From Singulisphaera acidiphila DSM 18658 (lineage in GTDB: Bacteria > Planctomycetota > Planctomycetia > Isosphaerales > Isosphaeraceae): DNA of 64,000 nt. A program made the position numbers and the translations under genes. Positions 42,814 through 51,731 of this stretch are shown here, piece by piece (position 1 is the stretch's first letter; the number at the start of each line of letters is the position of its first letter). The notes under the pieces were generated by a model that saw only the letters and a program-made list of their open reading frames with translations, had not been told where the DNA came from and did no database searches. The stretch spans positions 5,156,744-5,220,743 of the forward strand of contig NC_019892.1 of assembly GCF_000242455.2 (NCBI RefSeq), in the 5' to 3' direction.

Positions 42814-45542
42814 TCTTCGTCCTTGTCAGGTAGACCGAGTTTGCTGATCCGTTTTGCCTTCGCCGGGTCCTCCGGGCGTGAAACCCCCAGATCTTTGTAC
42901 GCCGACACGTCGGTCGGGTGCTTGCCCAGGTTCTTGATCCGTTCGCTTGGCGGCTTTGGCTGATGCCGACCCAAATTCTTGATCCGCTCGTCTGCGGGTG
43001 CCGCCTCGTGTCGGCCCAAGTTGGCAATCCGCTTATTGGGGGCTTCCGGCTGCTTCACGCCTCGGTCCTTATGCGACCAGGTATCAGTCGGGTGGTTCCC
43101 GAGGTCGGCGATCCGCTCCCGCTCGGCTGGATCCTTGGGCAGGCGAGGCGTGGTATCACCGAGGGCTCTCATGCCAACCAGGCGGTTTCCTTCGGCCGCC
43201 CTGATCTCGTCGTTTTTCGCCTGCCGTTTTGCGTCATTGTCCTCATTGGTCTGCCGAATCTTCGCACGCCGGTCATCCTGGTGCTTTTGGTCTGCCTCCC
43301 TGACTTGGTCATTCCGGTCCTTGTCCCGTTCTGACCTGGCTGCAGCAGCAGCCTCTCGCTCTTCTCGGGGTTTTAGCGTTGCTGGCCTGCGGCTCGTGTT
43401 GCTCGCCGGGTCGTGGACGCCGCTGCCGTTATCGGCGCCGGCCCTGAGGATGTCGGCCATCGTGAAGCCGCTCGCGCCGAGACCGGTATCGTTCCCCGTC
43501 GACAAGCCGCCAGGCGAGAGCTTGCCCGCACGGGCCGCCTCCGCCGCTTCGCGGTAGTTCCCCTGGCTTTCACGCATCATTTCAGGCTGATAGATCGCGA
43601 AAGGATTGAAGAGATCGCCACTGGTCCCGATTGCTCCCAATTGCTGCTCCGGATGCATAAACATCGAGGCACTCAGTGCCTGCCTGCGATTTGAGCAGTG
43701 CATGGTTGTTCGATAGTCAATGCCTTCGTTTTCCGGCCAGTCGAGGTCGACGCCGATCACCGCCAGGCTCAACCCTTCCCATCCGGTCGTGTAGGCCCCG
43801 TTGCCGTCATTGCCCGCGATGTTCAACGCCAGGCCGAAGGTCATTGCGTCAGTGAAGAAGCCGTAGTATGTGACCCCGCCCTCACAGGTCGCGTTATTGA
43901 CGGAATCCAACAGATTTGAGGCGTAGGCTTGAATCTGGGCCAACTGGCCGGGGTCCCGCCAGTACGGCGCGTCCACCGTCAGCGTCTTCGTCAGGCCGTC
44001 CACCGTGTACGAGGTGCCCGAATACTGGGGTACCCCGGCGAGGTCCGGCGGCTCAATCGCCTGGTTTGGGTTGGTCTGGAGCGGGAGGGCGAGCCAAATG
44101 TCAGCGGGAGCCGCATTGTTGGCCGTGAAATAGGTAGGCGAGATAAACCGGACGTTGCCCGTGGTCGGATTATATGTGAACGCGAGGGGGAAACTATTGT
44201 AAGGCGGACTGCCGTTGGAGGACCAGAGCACGACCCCGAGGGACGCCGAGATCAGGGTGGCCCCACCATTTCCAGGTGAAACAAAGGGCTGAGGATAGGT
44301 CGACTGCTTGACAACCTTAGGCCACAGCGAGGAATCGGCGATCTGGTACTGTGTCCAGACGACACTGCCCCCCGTGCTGAGTCCACTGATCGTGTAATGG
44401 CCGTAATTGGTGTGCGGGAGAGGGCTGTCAATCGTGAGCGTGGACGTACCTCCCGCCGTCAACGAGGTGTTGCTGATGATCCGCGAAGACCAGAGCTGGG
44501 TTACCCCGGGAACCGTGGTTGAGTAGAGGTTGATGACCCCCTGTCCGTGCGTTTGATCCCAGAAGTTACTTGCCCAAGCGGCCGAAGCGTTGGTCGAGGT
44601 AACGGTGACAGTCGTGGTGCTAGGGCATGTGCATGTGCCAACATTCTGGGCGGTGCCCGCCTGGCGGAACTGGCTGGGACTCCAGGCGGAGATCGCCTGG
44701 GCATTGGTCAACCCGTCGTGAGCAAAGTTCTGGGTGATCTGCCCGAGCGACTGCTTCAAGACCCCCATGATCGCGATTGGCTGGCCCCGCACGACCACTC
44801 GCTGGAAGCAGTCGCCGACGTCGCGGGAGAGTTCCGTGGGCTCGATCGGGTCGGTGCCCATCGTGAGGGTCTGGGGCGTGAACGTCCGCAAATCCATGAA
44901 CCGGAAGACGCCGTCGGGCTGGATCCAGAAGCGATGGTTGGGGGCGTTCTGCTGGAGGAAGCCGTCAATGGCCGCGCCGAGTTTCTCCCCCGTGAAGTAG
45001 ACGGGGCGAGGCGGAATGACGGTCATCGCTGCGAGGTCGGCAAGGGTGGCCGCCGGGAGCGTCGGGGGCGCGAGGCTTGTGTATCCTCCCAGGCCGTGGG
45101 TGTGGATGAGGTGGGCGTTGGCCTCCATCGTCAGGGCGGCATTGAGGATTTCGCCGACGGTCCTCCCCGCCTTCGCCGCGTTGTAATCGGGGTCCTCGAG
45201 CGTGAGGTTGAACTGAGACGTGTCGATGCCGCTGGTGCCGTCGGTATGCGGGAACCAGTCGAGTCGGTTGCGGATCCCGAGGCACTGATAAGTAATCACC
45301 CAGCCGATCCCGGTGTAGGACGGCGTGGCCGAGACGACGTCCCCGGTGAAGGTGAGCGTGCCGTTGTGCCTCCAGGTGGCCTCCTTGCCGATCCAGGGGT
45401 CGGGGAGGCCGGGGAGGGCGATCCCTCGCCGCTGGAGGGTCAGCGAAGGGATGGTGCCGAACCGCTCGGAGAAGCGGAGGGCCACAAAATCGTCGGTGAT
45501 TGGGTCGAGAGGGACGCCATCGATTGTGAAGAGATCGGCCAC
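42810..45542 (-). CDS. Phage baseplate-hub/tail-tip-like protein
   Basis: This 910-residue protein has an N-terminal region (about 1-170) with the hub-type pattern (FSERFGTIPSLTLQRRG, GKEATWRHNGTLTFTGDV, GWVITYQCLGIRNRLDWFP) as in siphophage tail hubs and late-control proteins. A long beta-rich middle (Thr/Ser/Gly) follows. The C-terminal ~190 residues are charged and repetitive, with about five units of the form RIKNLGRH/RIADLGNHPTD (linkers PKPPSE, PAD). The start is a GTG with AGGGAGAT upstream, 3 bp after the tape-measure stop. It probably forms the tail tip that contacts the cell surface. The repeats may bind partners. Confidence 0.75.
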   Translation of the reverse strand: MADLFTIDGVPLDPITDDFVALRFSERFGTIPSLTLQRRGIALPGLPDPWIGKEATWRHNGTLTFTGDVVSATPSYTGIGWVITYQCLGIRNRLDWFPHTDGTSGIDTSQFNLTLEDPDYNAAKAGRTVGEILNAALTMEANAHLIHTHGLGGYTSLAPPTLPAATLADLAAMTVIPPRPVYFTGEKLGAAIDGFLQQNAPNHRFWIQPDGVFRFMDLRTFTPQTLTMGTDPIEPTELSRDVGDCFQRVVVRGQPIAIMGVLKQSLGQITQNFAHDGLTNAQAISAWSPSQFRQAGTAQNVGTCTCPSTTTVTVTSTNASAAWASNFWDQTHGQGVINLYSTTVPGVTQLWSSRIISNTSLTAGGTSTLTIDSPLPHTNYGHYTISGLSTGGSVVWTQYQIADSSLWPKVVKQSTYPQPFVSPGNGGATLISASLGVVLWSSNGSPPYNSFPLAFTYNPTTGNVRFISPTYFTANNAAPADIWLALPLQTNPNQAIEPPDLAGVPQYSGTSYTVDGLTKTLTVDAPYWRDPGQLAQIQAYASNLLDSVNNATCEGGVTYYGFFTDAMTFGLALNIAGNDGNGAYTTGWEGLSLAVIGVDLDWPENEGIDYRTTMHCSNRRQALSASMFMHPEQQLGAIGTSGDLFNPFAIYQPEMMRESQGNYREAAEAARAGKLSPGGLSTGNDTGLGASGFTMADILRAGADNGSGVHDPASNTSRRPATLKPREEREAAAAARSERDKDRNDQVREADQKHQDDRRAKIRQTNEDNDAKRQAKNDEIRAAEGNRLVGMRALGDTTPRLPKDPAERERIADLGNHPTDTWSHKDRGVKQPEAPNKRIANLGRHEAAPADERIKNLGRHQPKPPSERIKNLGKHPTDVSAYKDLGVSRPEDPAKAKRISKLGLPDKDEE

Positions 45543-45545
45543 GAC

Positions 45546-47624
45546 TTATCTCCCTGTCTTCCCCTGGGAGCGTTGACGGGTCTGGACCTTGCTTCGCAGT
45601 TGGTTGACCCCTCGGTCTAGGCTTGCAACGAAGGTTGTGAGCCGCCCAACCTCGCTATCGAGCTGGTCGGCGATGTTCAGCAGTTTCGCCGTGTTATTCA
45701 TATTCGCTCCCGCCATCGAGGCCATACGCTGATCCAGGTCGCTCTTCGCCCCGACCGCCACTTTCGTGGCGATATTGTCGGTGGTCTCCGCGTCCATCCT
45801 TGGGTTTGCAAAGACCGTTCGGCCGTGCTTGTCAAGTCCCATCGGACGATGGAGGAATCGGGCGACCTGGTCTTTGATGAATTCGATCTGCTGCGACTCA
45901 TTCATCTGTCGGAACTGGCCATTGACCACGGTGCCGCCCTCCGCTTTGAGGTAAGCCGCCATCTCGGTCGCCGCCTTGTCGATGCCACTGGCTTTGATGG
46001 ATGCGTCTTCGTTCTTGACAAGCTGATCGATTTGCTTTCTCGTGGATTCCAGCTCGAACTTCTTGGCGTGATCCTGCTGGCCCTTGAGTACATGCGGGGC
46101 CTGCCCCGCCAGCGACGTGGCCACTGCGGCAGCCGCCTTGCCGCTCCCTGCGTTGAGGAGTTCGCGCGACTTGAGTTCCTCTTCGATCACGCTGCGGATC
46201 TGATTCTGAATGAACTCGATCTGCTGTTGGCCGTCCATCGGCTTGCCGTCGGGCCCAGCCACCTTTTCGCGTTGAATGTCACCGAGGACCTGTGCCGCAA
46301 TCCCGGCGAGATCCTTGCCCTTCACAAAGGCATCGATGACGGGCTTGGCTTTCTCGGATTGGGCTTGTTCGACAGCCTGAGCCACTTTCTCAGCCTCGGC
46401 CTTAAGGATCTTTTGCTGAGCGGTCCGCTTCTTTTCGTTCGCGGTGTCGATCTTCTCTTGGCGCTGAGCTTTGATTTTCTCATCGCTCGCCCGGTCCACC
46501 TCAGATCCGAAGAGGTCCTGGACACCGCCGGCTTTGAATGCCTCCGGGTTGGCCTCGATCATCTTCTGGATCTCGACGCGGGCCTTCTCGGAGCCGGCAC
46601 TGAACTCTCCGATCAGAGTGTCAACCTTGTTTCTGCCTTCCTCTTGAATGGCCACATTCAGCTTGGCCAGTTCAACTTTGGCCTTCTGGAGAGCCTCCTT
46701 GTGGACCAGCCCCATCCCTTGATCATCGCCACCCATGTCCTCGATCGATTTTACGGTAGCCTCTTCCAGCGCGATCTCTTTCTCCAGTTTCTCCTTCCTG
46801 ATCAAGGCTTGCCCTTGTGAAGCAGTGAACGTTTTGTCCTTTTTGAGAATCTTCTCGATCACGTTTCCGAGATTCTCGGCACCCCCTGCATTCTCCACCA
46901 CGGCGTCAGACAGGATCTTCCCGCGCTCTTCCGTTACGCTAGATTTGCGATTCTTGATCGTCTGATAGGCGGAGAGGCCCTGCGTGATCTCCCCTAGAGT
47001 CTGTTTTGCGGCCGTGAGCACCTGATAATCGGCGTCGAATTTGATCGGTTTTTTCTCGATGGCCTCGATCTTGTCCTTGATTCCCTGAAGGGTTCTATCG
47101 AAGATTTTCGGGTTTTCCGAGCCGAGCGACTCAATCAGGTTATGGATATGCGGCATCGCGATATTGATCGCGACAGCCACGGCCGAAACTCCGGCCGCAA
47201 GGCCTGCTGAACCATCAAACATTTGGATGATTGATGGGATATTGTTAATCACGCCTTTGAGGCCGTATTGGGCATCTTCGAAGGCACGCGAGAGTTCCAG
47301 GAACCCAAGTTGTATGTTCTTCGAGCTCGTTGTGGTCTTCGCGGCAGTGTGCTCCGTCAGCGAAGCAAGCGCCTCTTGTTTGCTTCCGAATTCCGCCGAA
47401 GCGGCCGCTGCCATTTGTATTCCGTCGGAGAGATTCAGGATCTCCGTCTTGAGATCATTGGTCTTCATGGCGTATGCGGAGATTGTGATCTGATCGTTTG
47501 CGTATGCATTGCCAAGCGATCTGACCTTTGCCTCAAGAGTCTGAATCTCGTCCTGGGCGGCGGCAACGCCCGTGGCTCCGACCTCAATGATAGCCTTGGC
47601 AATCGTGACTGCGTTTGCCGCCAT
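45546..47624 (-). CDS. Phage tail tape-measure-like protein
   Basis: This 692-residue protein has a long N-terminal coiled coil (IEVGATGVAAAQDEIQTLEAKVRSLGN). A hydrophobic core follows (LAAGVSAVAVAINIAMPHIHNL, about 150-170), as expected for the membrane-active part of a tape measure. Then come extended Lys/Glu/Gln-rich helices (KARVEIQKMIEANPEAF, KEKIDTANEKKRTAQQKILK) and a C-terminal coil. Its length would set a short tail (about 100 nm at 0.15 nm per residue, an inference). It sits before the hub gene. Base composition is AT-richer than the capsid genes. Confidence 0.8.
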   Translation of the reverse strand: MAANAVTIAKAIIEVGATGVAAAQDEIQTLEAKVRSLGNAYANDQITISAYAMKTNDLKTEILNLSDGIQMAAAASAEFGSKQEALASLTEHTAAKTTTSSKNIQLGFLELSRAFEDAQYGLKGVINNIPSIIQMFDGSAGLAAGVSAVAVAINIAMPHIHNLIESLGSENPKIFDRTLQGIKDKIEAIEKKPIKFDADYQVLTAAKQTLGEITQGLSAYQTIKNRKSSVTEERGKILSDAVVENAGGAENLGNVIEKILKKDKTFTASQGQALIRKEKLEKEIALEEATVKSIEDMGGDDQGMGLVHKEALQKAKVELAKLNVAIQEEGRNKVDTLIGEFSAGSEKARVEIQKMIEANPEAFKAGGVQDLFGSEVDRASDEKIKAQRQEKIDTANEKKRTAQQKILKAEAEKVAQAVEQAQSEKAKPVIDAFVKGKDLAGIAAQVLGDIQREKVAGPDGKPMDGQQQIEFIQNQIRSVIEEELKSRELLNAGSGKAAAAVATSLAGQAPHVLKGQQDHAKKFELESTRKQIDQLVKNEDASIKASGIDKAATEMAAYLKAEGGTVVNGQFRQMNESQQIEFIKDQVARFLHRPMGLDKHGRTVFANPRMDAETTDNIATKVAVGAKSDLDQRMASMAGANMNNTAKLLNIADQLDSEVGRLTTFVASLDRGVNQLRSKVQTRQRSQGKTGR

Positions 47625-48165
47625 GAATGGCTCCTTTTGATCCGTCTGAGTGGGTGGGGCGACCTATTTTTTGTCGCTCGGTCCCCGGTGGTAGGCTGGG
47701 CAACTGACGAGGGGCTGGTGCCCCACAGGGAAGGAGCGAGACGTGACGCGAAAGGCGATGTTGGTTGCGGCGGCTCCGGCTGTGACAACGTCAAAGGCTG
47801 AGGGCTGTACGCGACCCCCGCCCTTCGGCTCCACGCACCGGAGGCCGAGGACGGTATCCAACGGCTGATAAGGAAGATTCAGCGATCTGCCCAATAGTTA
47901 TCTGGGAAGGTCGCCACGGCCTCTACCTTGTCCCACCCACTCCCGTTTGCCACAATATCTTTCCAGCGTGCCCATCACTATGCCAAGGGATCAGCTCCCG
48001 GGGATACTCTCATCCCTGACAGATTGCTTCGCCGGTGCTTGATGCTTTTGCGAGGCATTTTTTGTGGCTGTACAGGGACTGGGGGTGGATTTAGTAGCGA
48101 GTGCATTGGATGGTCTCGAAAAGACCACGTCCACGTACCAGCTGAATTTGCAAAACCACATTTGA
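47625..48165. other. Stretch between tape measure and HNH gene; possible small gene
   Basis: A minus-strand frame at 47664-47894 would encode 76 residues (LNLPYQPLDTVLGLRCVEP, AFDVVTAGAAATNIAFRV). It starts at TTG right after a stop and has no clear ribosome site, so it is unproven but composed like a protein. It may be a decayed structural gene. The remaining ~270 bp show no feature I recognise. Confidence 0.35.
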
Positions 48166-49089
48166 ATGAAAGACGTAAGCATGGAAAATAATCCTGCTAG
48201 CCTCCGGCGAGACCCGAGCGAATCGGTCAAGCGAGCTTTGAGGCAAGAAGTCGGCTTTGGATGCCCGATCCCTCACTGTCGAAAGCCTTTCTTGAGTTGG
48301 CATCATTTCGACCCTCCCTGGCATGAGCGGCACCACCATGAGCCGAATGGCATGATCGCTCTATGCATCGAGCATCATGCCATGGCTGACCGGAAAGTGT
48401 TTACAAAAGCGCAGTTGCATGGTTTTAAAAAAGCCGACAATGATCTATCTACGGTGAGAGCCAAATTTCCTTGGGCACAGCCCAATCATCTTGTGAGATT
48501 TGGAGGAATTTACACTCAGGGACATGACGTTCCGGTCTCAATCGCAGACAACGACATCATTCGCGTAACGCAAGACCCCATAGGGTGCATGGGACTCTCC
48601 TTTTCCATGCGCGATCAGCGAGGACGACTGGTTGCCGCAATGGAGAACAACATGTTTCAAGCGACCCCTAATCTTCTGAGCGACCTGCATGTAGACACCG
48701 GAGCTACCAAAATTCGATTCCGAATGAAGGGAGGCGATGCGAAACTCGATCTATCATTTCGATTTGTAACGATAGATGAATTGAAAGAGATGCTTGTGCA
48801 TGACGAAGCTCGAGCACAAGCCGCCTATAAGAAGTTGCTGCCCAATTTCACATGCTCGACGGCAAATCCGTTGTTTAGCAGAGAGGAGATTCCCCAGCCA
48901 GAGTTCAAGTTTAAGGTTGCAGAAAGTGTAATCGAGAGGGCTAGAACGAGGTGCCTGAACGAGGAAGGGAGGATCTCGTTGCTTGATTTTCGCAACGTGG
49001 TTTCCTACATTGATGGCAGGAAGCTGGAAATAAGAGATCGCCTTGTCTATGAGGGACTATCTGTGCAGTTTAGTGCTATATTTCGATGA
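48166..49089 (+). CDS. HNH endonuclease-like protein on the opposite strand (phage moron candidate)
   Basis: This 307-residue protein has an N-terminal HNH-type zinc finger: CPIPHC (Cys33, Cys38), then SWHHFDPPWHERHHHEPNG with the His pair 46/47, Asn61, and ALCIEHHAMAD (His70/71). The C-terminal ~200 residues are beta-rich and unrecognised (FGGIYTQGHDVPVSIADND, MGLSFSMRDQRGRLVAAMEN). The ATG at 48166 or 48181 is used, with no strong ribosome site. It is the only plus-strand gene inside the minus-strand phage module, a common situation for moron or homing endonuclease genes. AT-richer composition also suggests separate origin. It is convergent with 49115-49399. Activity or role (defence, homing) is unknown. 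Confidence 0.72.
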   Translation: MKDVSMENNPASLRRDPSESVKRALRQEVGFGCPIPHCRKPFLSWHHFDPPWHERHHHEPNGMIALCIEHHAMADRKVFTKAQLHGFKKADNDLSTVRAKFPWAQPNHLVRFGGIYTQGHDVPVSIADNDIIRVTQDPIGCMGLSFSMRDQRGRLVAAMENNMFQATPNLLSDLHVDTGATKIRFRMKGGDAKLDLSFRFVTIDELKEMLVHDEARAQAAYKKLLPNFTCSTANPLFSREEIPQPEFKFKVAESVIERARTRCLNEEGRISLLDFRNVVSYIDGRKLEIRDRLVYEGLSVQFSAIFR

Positions 49090-49114
49090 CTCACTCTGAC
49101 TGTCGAAAATCATG

Positions 49115-49399
49115 TTATTGAAAAACGTTAATTTCGTCGATCCATTCTGCCAGCCGCACAACTTCCGCTAATCCGTATCCGCGGTCGATAGCATCGTCCG
49201 TGAGCATGTCACGAGCTATGTATGCAAGAGTCCGACGGAAAGAGTCTTGGTCAAGGCTTTGGAGATAATCCCTCACGGCTGTCTTCATAGCGTTATCTCT
49301 GATGCCCGAGTCCGTGGCTCCTCCGTCGTAGGCCATGAGTGCATCGATTGCTTCGGATAGCGTCCAACCGTGAAAATTAAACTCGGTCGCGTTGTTCAT
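49115..49399 (-). CDS. Small helical protein, phage-module, unknown function
   Basis: This 94-residue protein is mostly helical (TLSEAIDALMAYDGGATDSG, IRDNAMKTAVRDYLQSLDQDSF, AIDRGYGLAEVVRLAEWIDEI). It lies at the place between tail tube and tape measure where siphophages keep tail assembly chaperones, but no slippery sequence is visible. It is convergent with the HNH gene 26 bp away, so it could also be a partner or inhibitor of that protein. It is acidic overall. Confidence 0.6.
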   Translation of the reverse strand: MNNATEFNFHGWTLSEAIDALMAYDGGATDSGIRDNAMKTAVRDYLQSLDQDSFRRTLAYIARDMLTDDAIDRGYGLAEVVRLAEWIDEINVFQ

Positions 49400-49716
49400 C
49401 AGTTTTGCGCCTCTCCAATGCGATGATCTATCCTAATCATTTTAGCGATCGCTGGTACGATCCGCCACGACAATGCCGATTCTTGATCACGCGACTTTGT
49501 TCTGTACGCAAGCACACTGTGTGCTGTTGGCTGTTTCCAGACTTCGTCGCAGTGAACTTGTTCAACTGCATGCAGTTGCCAAGGCGACTAACCGCCCTTA
49601 AAGAGTTTTTCTGCGAGAAACGCCCAACGAGGGCCGAGAGCTTGGAGTTACCGGTCCTCCCTGTGCGCGGAACTGGCGTATGTTGGTGACCGTGGATACG
49701 TTGCTCAAGGTTGAAC
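49400..49716. other. Intergenic stretch, nothing recognised
   Basis: About 315 bp upstream of the small gene at 49115-49399 and downstream of 49717-50034 hold no feature I can support. Confidence 0.4.
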
Positions 49717-50034
49717 CTATCGCTCGGCGCCGTCTGTCGGAACCGTGACGTCCTCTCGGGGTTTTGGGGGAGTCTCCGCCGGGGCTTCGATCACGATCTC
49801 TTGCTCGGTCAAGGTCACGACGAGGTTCTTGGTCTCGGTGAGTAGCGACACGGCGCGGTCGGTCAGGAGTGCCCGCGTATCCTCGAGGTTCGCGAGGGCC
49901 CAGGCGCGGGCGAGGGGCATGGCGATCCGGGTCGGTCCTGCTGCTGGGCCGGGCCGATCGCCGAACTCCTTGACGGAGTCGGCGAGTGCGGCTTCGATCC
50001 GGGCCTTCAGCGTGGCAAGGTCTTCGGCGGTCAT
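49717..50034 (-). CDS. Small phage protein at tail-chaperone position
   Basis: This 105-residue protein starts at the ATG at 50034 with GGGAG upstream. The sequence is helical then extended (MTAEDLATLKARIEAALADSV, MPLARAWALANLEDTRALL, TETKNLVVTLTEQEIVIEAP). It sits right after the tail-tube gene in the transcription direction, as the tail assembly chaperone does in siphophages. I see no clear frameshift site to confirm that. The C-terminus is Pro-rich. Confidence 0.55.
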   Translation of the reverse strand: MTAEDLATLKARIEAALADSVKEFGDRPGPAAGPTRIAMPLARAWALANLEDTRALLTDRAVSLLTETKNLVVTLTEQEIVIEAPAETPPKPREDVTVPTDGAER

Positions 50035-50127
50035 AAGAGGCTCCCGAGAAAATGAAAAATAAACGTAGACCAATTTGGCTGTTTGAACCCGCTCGCCAAT
50101 GGAGAATCGCTTTGGAAATCGAAGAGA

Positions 50128-50224
50128 TTAACCACGAATGACACGAATAACACGAATAAAAAAACAAAAATGAATTTTTTATTGATTAATTTTTATTCGT
50201 GTCATTCGTGTCATTCGTGGTTAA
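50128..50224. repeat. TTAACCACGAATGACACGAAT inverted repeat (second copy)
   Basis: A 30-bp arm at 50128-50157 and its inverse at 50195-50224 match with one mismatch around an AT-rich loop. It shares the TTAACCACGAAT unit with 33990-34086. It sits between the tail-tube gene and the chaperone-position gene, in the middle of the phage operon. Confidence 0.85.
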
Positions 50225-50241
50225 ATGTTTTTTTGCAAGGA

Positions 50242-51147
50242 TCAAGAGACCGTGACGGTCAGGTCATTCGGTGTGCCGGCGGTGGGGTCGAAGAAGCAGG
50301 AGCCTTCGATCGACTGGAGGTAGACCTTGTCCATCGCGAGGTCGTCGTCGGCCTTCATTTTGTAGTTGTTCGCGTTGAAGTTGAACGCCAGCGAGTGGGT
50401 GCCGTTGGTGAACGTGATCGAGGCGGCGACGGGCGTCACCGCCTCGTAGTCAGCGCGATCGAGGGACGTGATGTAGGGGAACCGGGTCGTCCAGTCGACG
50501 TCGCGGCCACAGTACTTCAGACGCGAGAGGTACTGGCCCGCCATGAACCGGGGGTCGAGGACGTTCTTGATCGTGATGTTGAACTCCTCGAACTCCACCC
50601 GGCTCGAGCCGATCGTCAAGCCGCCGGCCGCCATCTCGAACACATAAGGCGCATCGTACGGGTAGGCACTCGCCGCCGGTTCGGGGAAGTCGGTCGCCGT
50701 GATCGTCGCCGGTTGCTTGGCGGTGAGCTGTATGTTGCAACGCATGAGCTGGTTCGACTCGGACGCCGAGAAGACCGCCTGATTGACCATGCAGCCGAGG
50801 TAACGGCGGTAGACCTTGGTCGATGAGTTGTCCTCCATGACGATGCAGTGGTCGATCGTCGCCGACTTGAGCACATTCGCCGACGTCGCATTGATCGCCG
50901 GCATCAAGGTCGCCATCTGCGAGCCGTAGCAGAGAATGTTCAAACCACCTTGCAGGCTCGTCTTGGACGACCCGGTCTGGACCCGACGCGAATAGCCCCC
51001 CGCGCTCCGGATCTGCCACGAAACCGGGGACGGCCGCATCGTGAACGCATTGTTCTGGTCGAGCTGGATGATCTGGGCGGTAGTCGAGGTGGAATCGAAG
51101 GTCCCCCAGGTCAACTCTGGGGTCCAGCGGAGGAATTCACGAGCCAT
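50242..51147 (-). CDS. Phage tail tube protein
   Basis: This 301-residue protein is typical of the siphophage major tail (tube) protein. The N-terminus is MAREFLRWTPELTWGTFDSTS. Beta strands follow through AGGYSRRVQTGSSKTSLQGGL, IQLTAKQPATITATDFPEPAA and EEFNITIKNVLDPRFMAGQYL, with a C-terminal Ig-like strand region (GTHSLAFNFNANNYKMKADDDL). The ATG at 51147 is chosen over the longer frame. The hexameric tube for DNA passage is inferred from family. It lies next to the terminator candidate, as expected. Confidence 0.82.
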   Translation of the reverse strand: MAREFLRWTPELTWGTFDSTSTTAQIIQLDQNNAFTMRPSPVSWQIRSAGGYSRRVQTGSSKTSLQGGLNILCYGSQMATLMPAINATSANVLKSATIDHCIVMEDNSSTKVYRRYLGCMVNQAVFSASESNQLMRCNIQLTAKQPATITATDFPEPAASAYPYDAPYVFEMAAGGLTIGSSRVEFEEFNITIKNVLDPRFMAGQYLSRLKYCGRDVDWTTRFPYITSLDRADYEAVTPVAASITFTNGTHSLAFNFNANNYKMKADDDLAMDKVYLQSIEGSCFFDPTAGTPNDLTVTVS

Positions 51148-51194
51148 TTGAGGATGTGCCTCGAAGTGGTGAAAGAATGAGCGAAGGGGCAAGA

Positions 51195-51728
51195 TCAGCG
51201 GGGAACCGTCATCTCAACGTGAATCAACCCTTCGGCAACCATGAATTTGTTGCCGAGCGAGTCGGCCGACGGGCCGATGGCCGGCATGCCCAGCCGGATC
51301 GTCTGGAGCGAGCCGATGTTGATGCCTCCCCGATCGATCGAGGCTTGCCTGAGCGCAGTCCGGATCGAATCGGTGAGCGTTTTATTGCCGTCGCCGGTGA
51401 AGACCGGGGCCGTCAACGCATACCAGAAATTCATGATGTCGCGGACGTCGTGGCCGGCGGTCGTCGCGGTGATGGCGAGGCCCATCGCGGAGTTTTGGAT
51501 CGTCTGGGCCTCGGGGGTTACCCCGGCCGAGAACGGCATGATCCGCACGGCCGGCAGGCCGTTGCAGTCGGGGCCGGTGTTTCGCTTGACCGTCGCGTCT
51601 TCAAGGTGGGTCGTCCATTGCGCCTCGGGCACAAGCAGGCCGATCGTCGGGTCGGCCCGGAGCGCGGCCACGATCTGCTGGTAGGCGATCGCCTGGGCAC
51701 AATCGGGGAGGCTGAGAAGTTTGGCCAT
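51195..51728 (-). CDS. Tail-terminator/completion-like phage protein
   Basis: This 177-residue protein shows a helix ALSLPDCAQAIAYQQIVAALRA-type start and a Thr-rich beta part (TPEAQTIQNSAMGLAITATTAGHDVRDIMNFWYAL, DSIRTALRQASIDRGGINIG). Position between connector-like and tube genes matches the tail terminator that caps the tube. Only position and size support this. It is 3 bp from the connector-like gene, so the two are probably co-translated. Confidence 0.58.
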   Translation of the reverse strand: MAKLLSLPDCAQAIAYQQIVAALRADPTIGLLVPEAQWTTHLEDATVKRNTGPDCNGLPAVRIMPFSAGVTPEAQTIQNSAMGLAITATTAGHDVRDIMNFWYALTAPVFTGDGNKTLTDSIRTALRQASIDRGGINIGSLQTIRLGMPAIGPSADSLGNKFMVAEGLIHVEMTVPR

Positions 51729-51731
51729 CGG

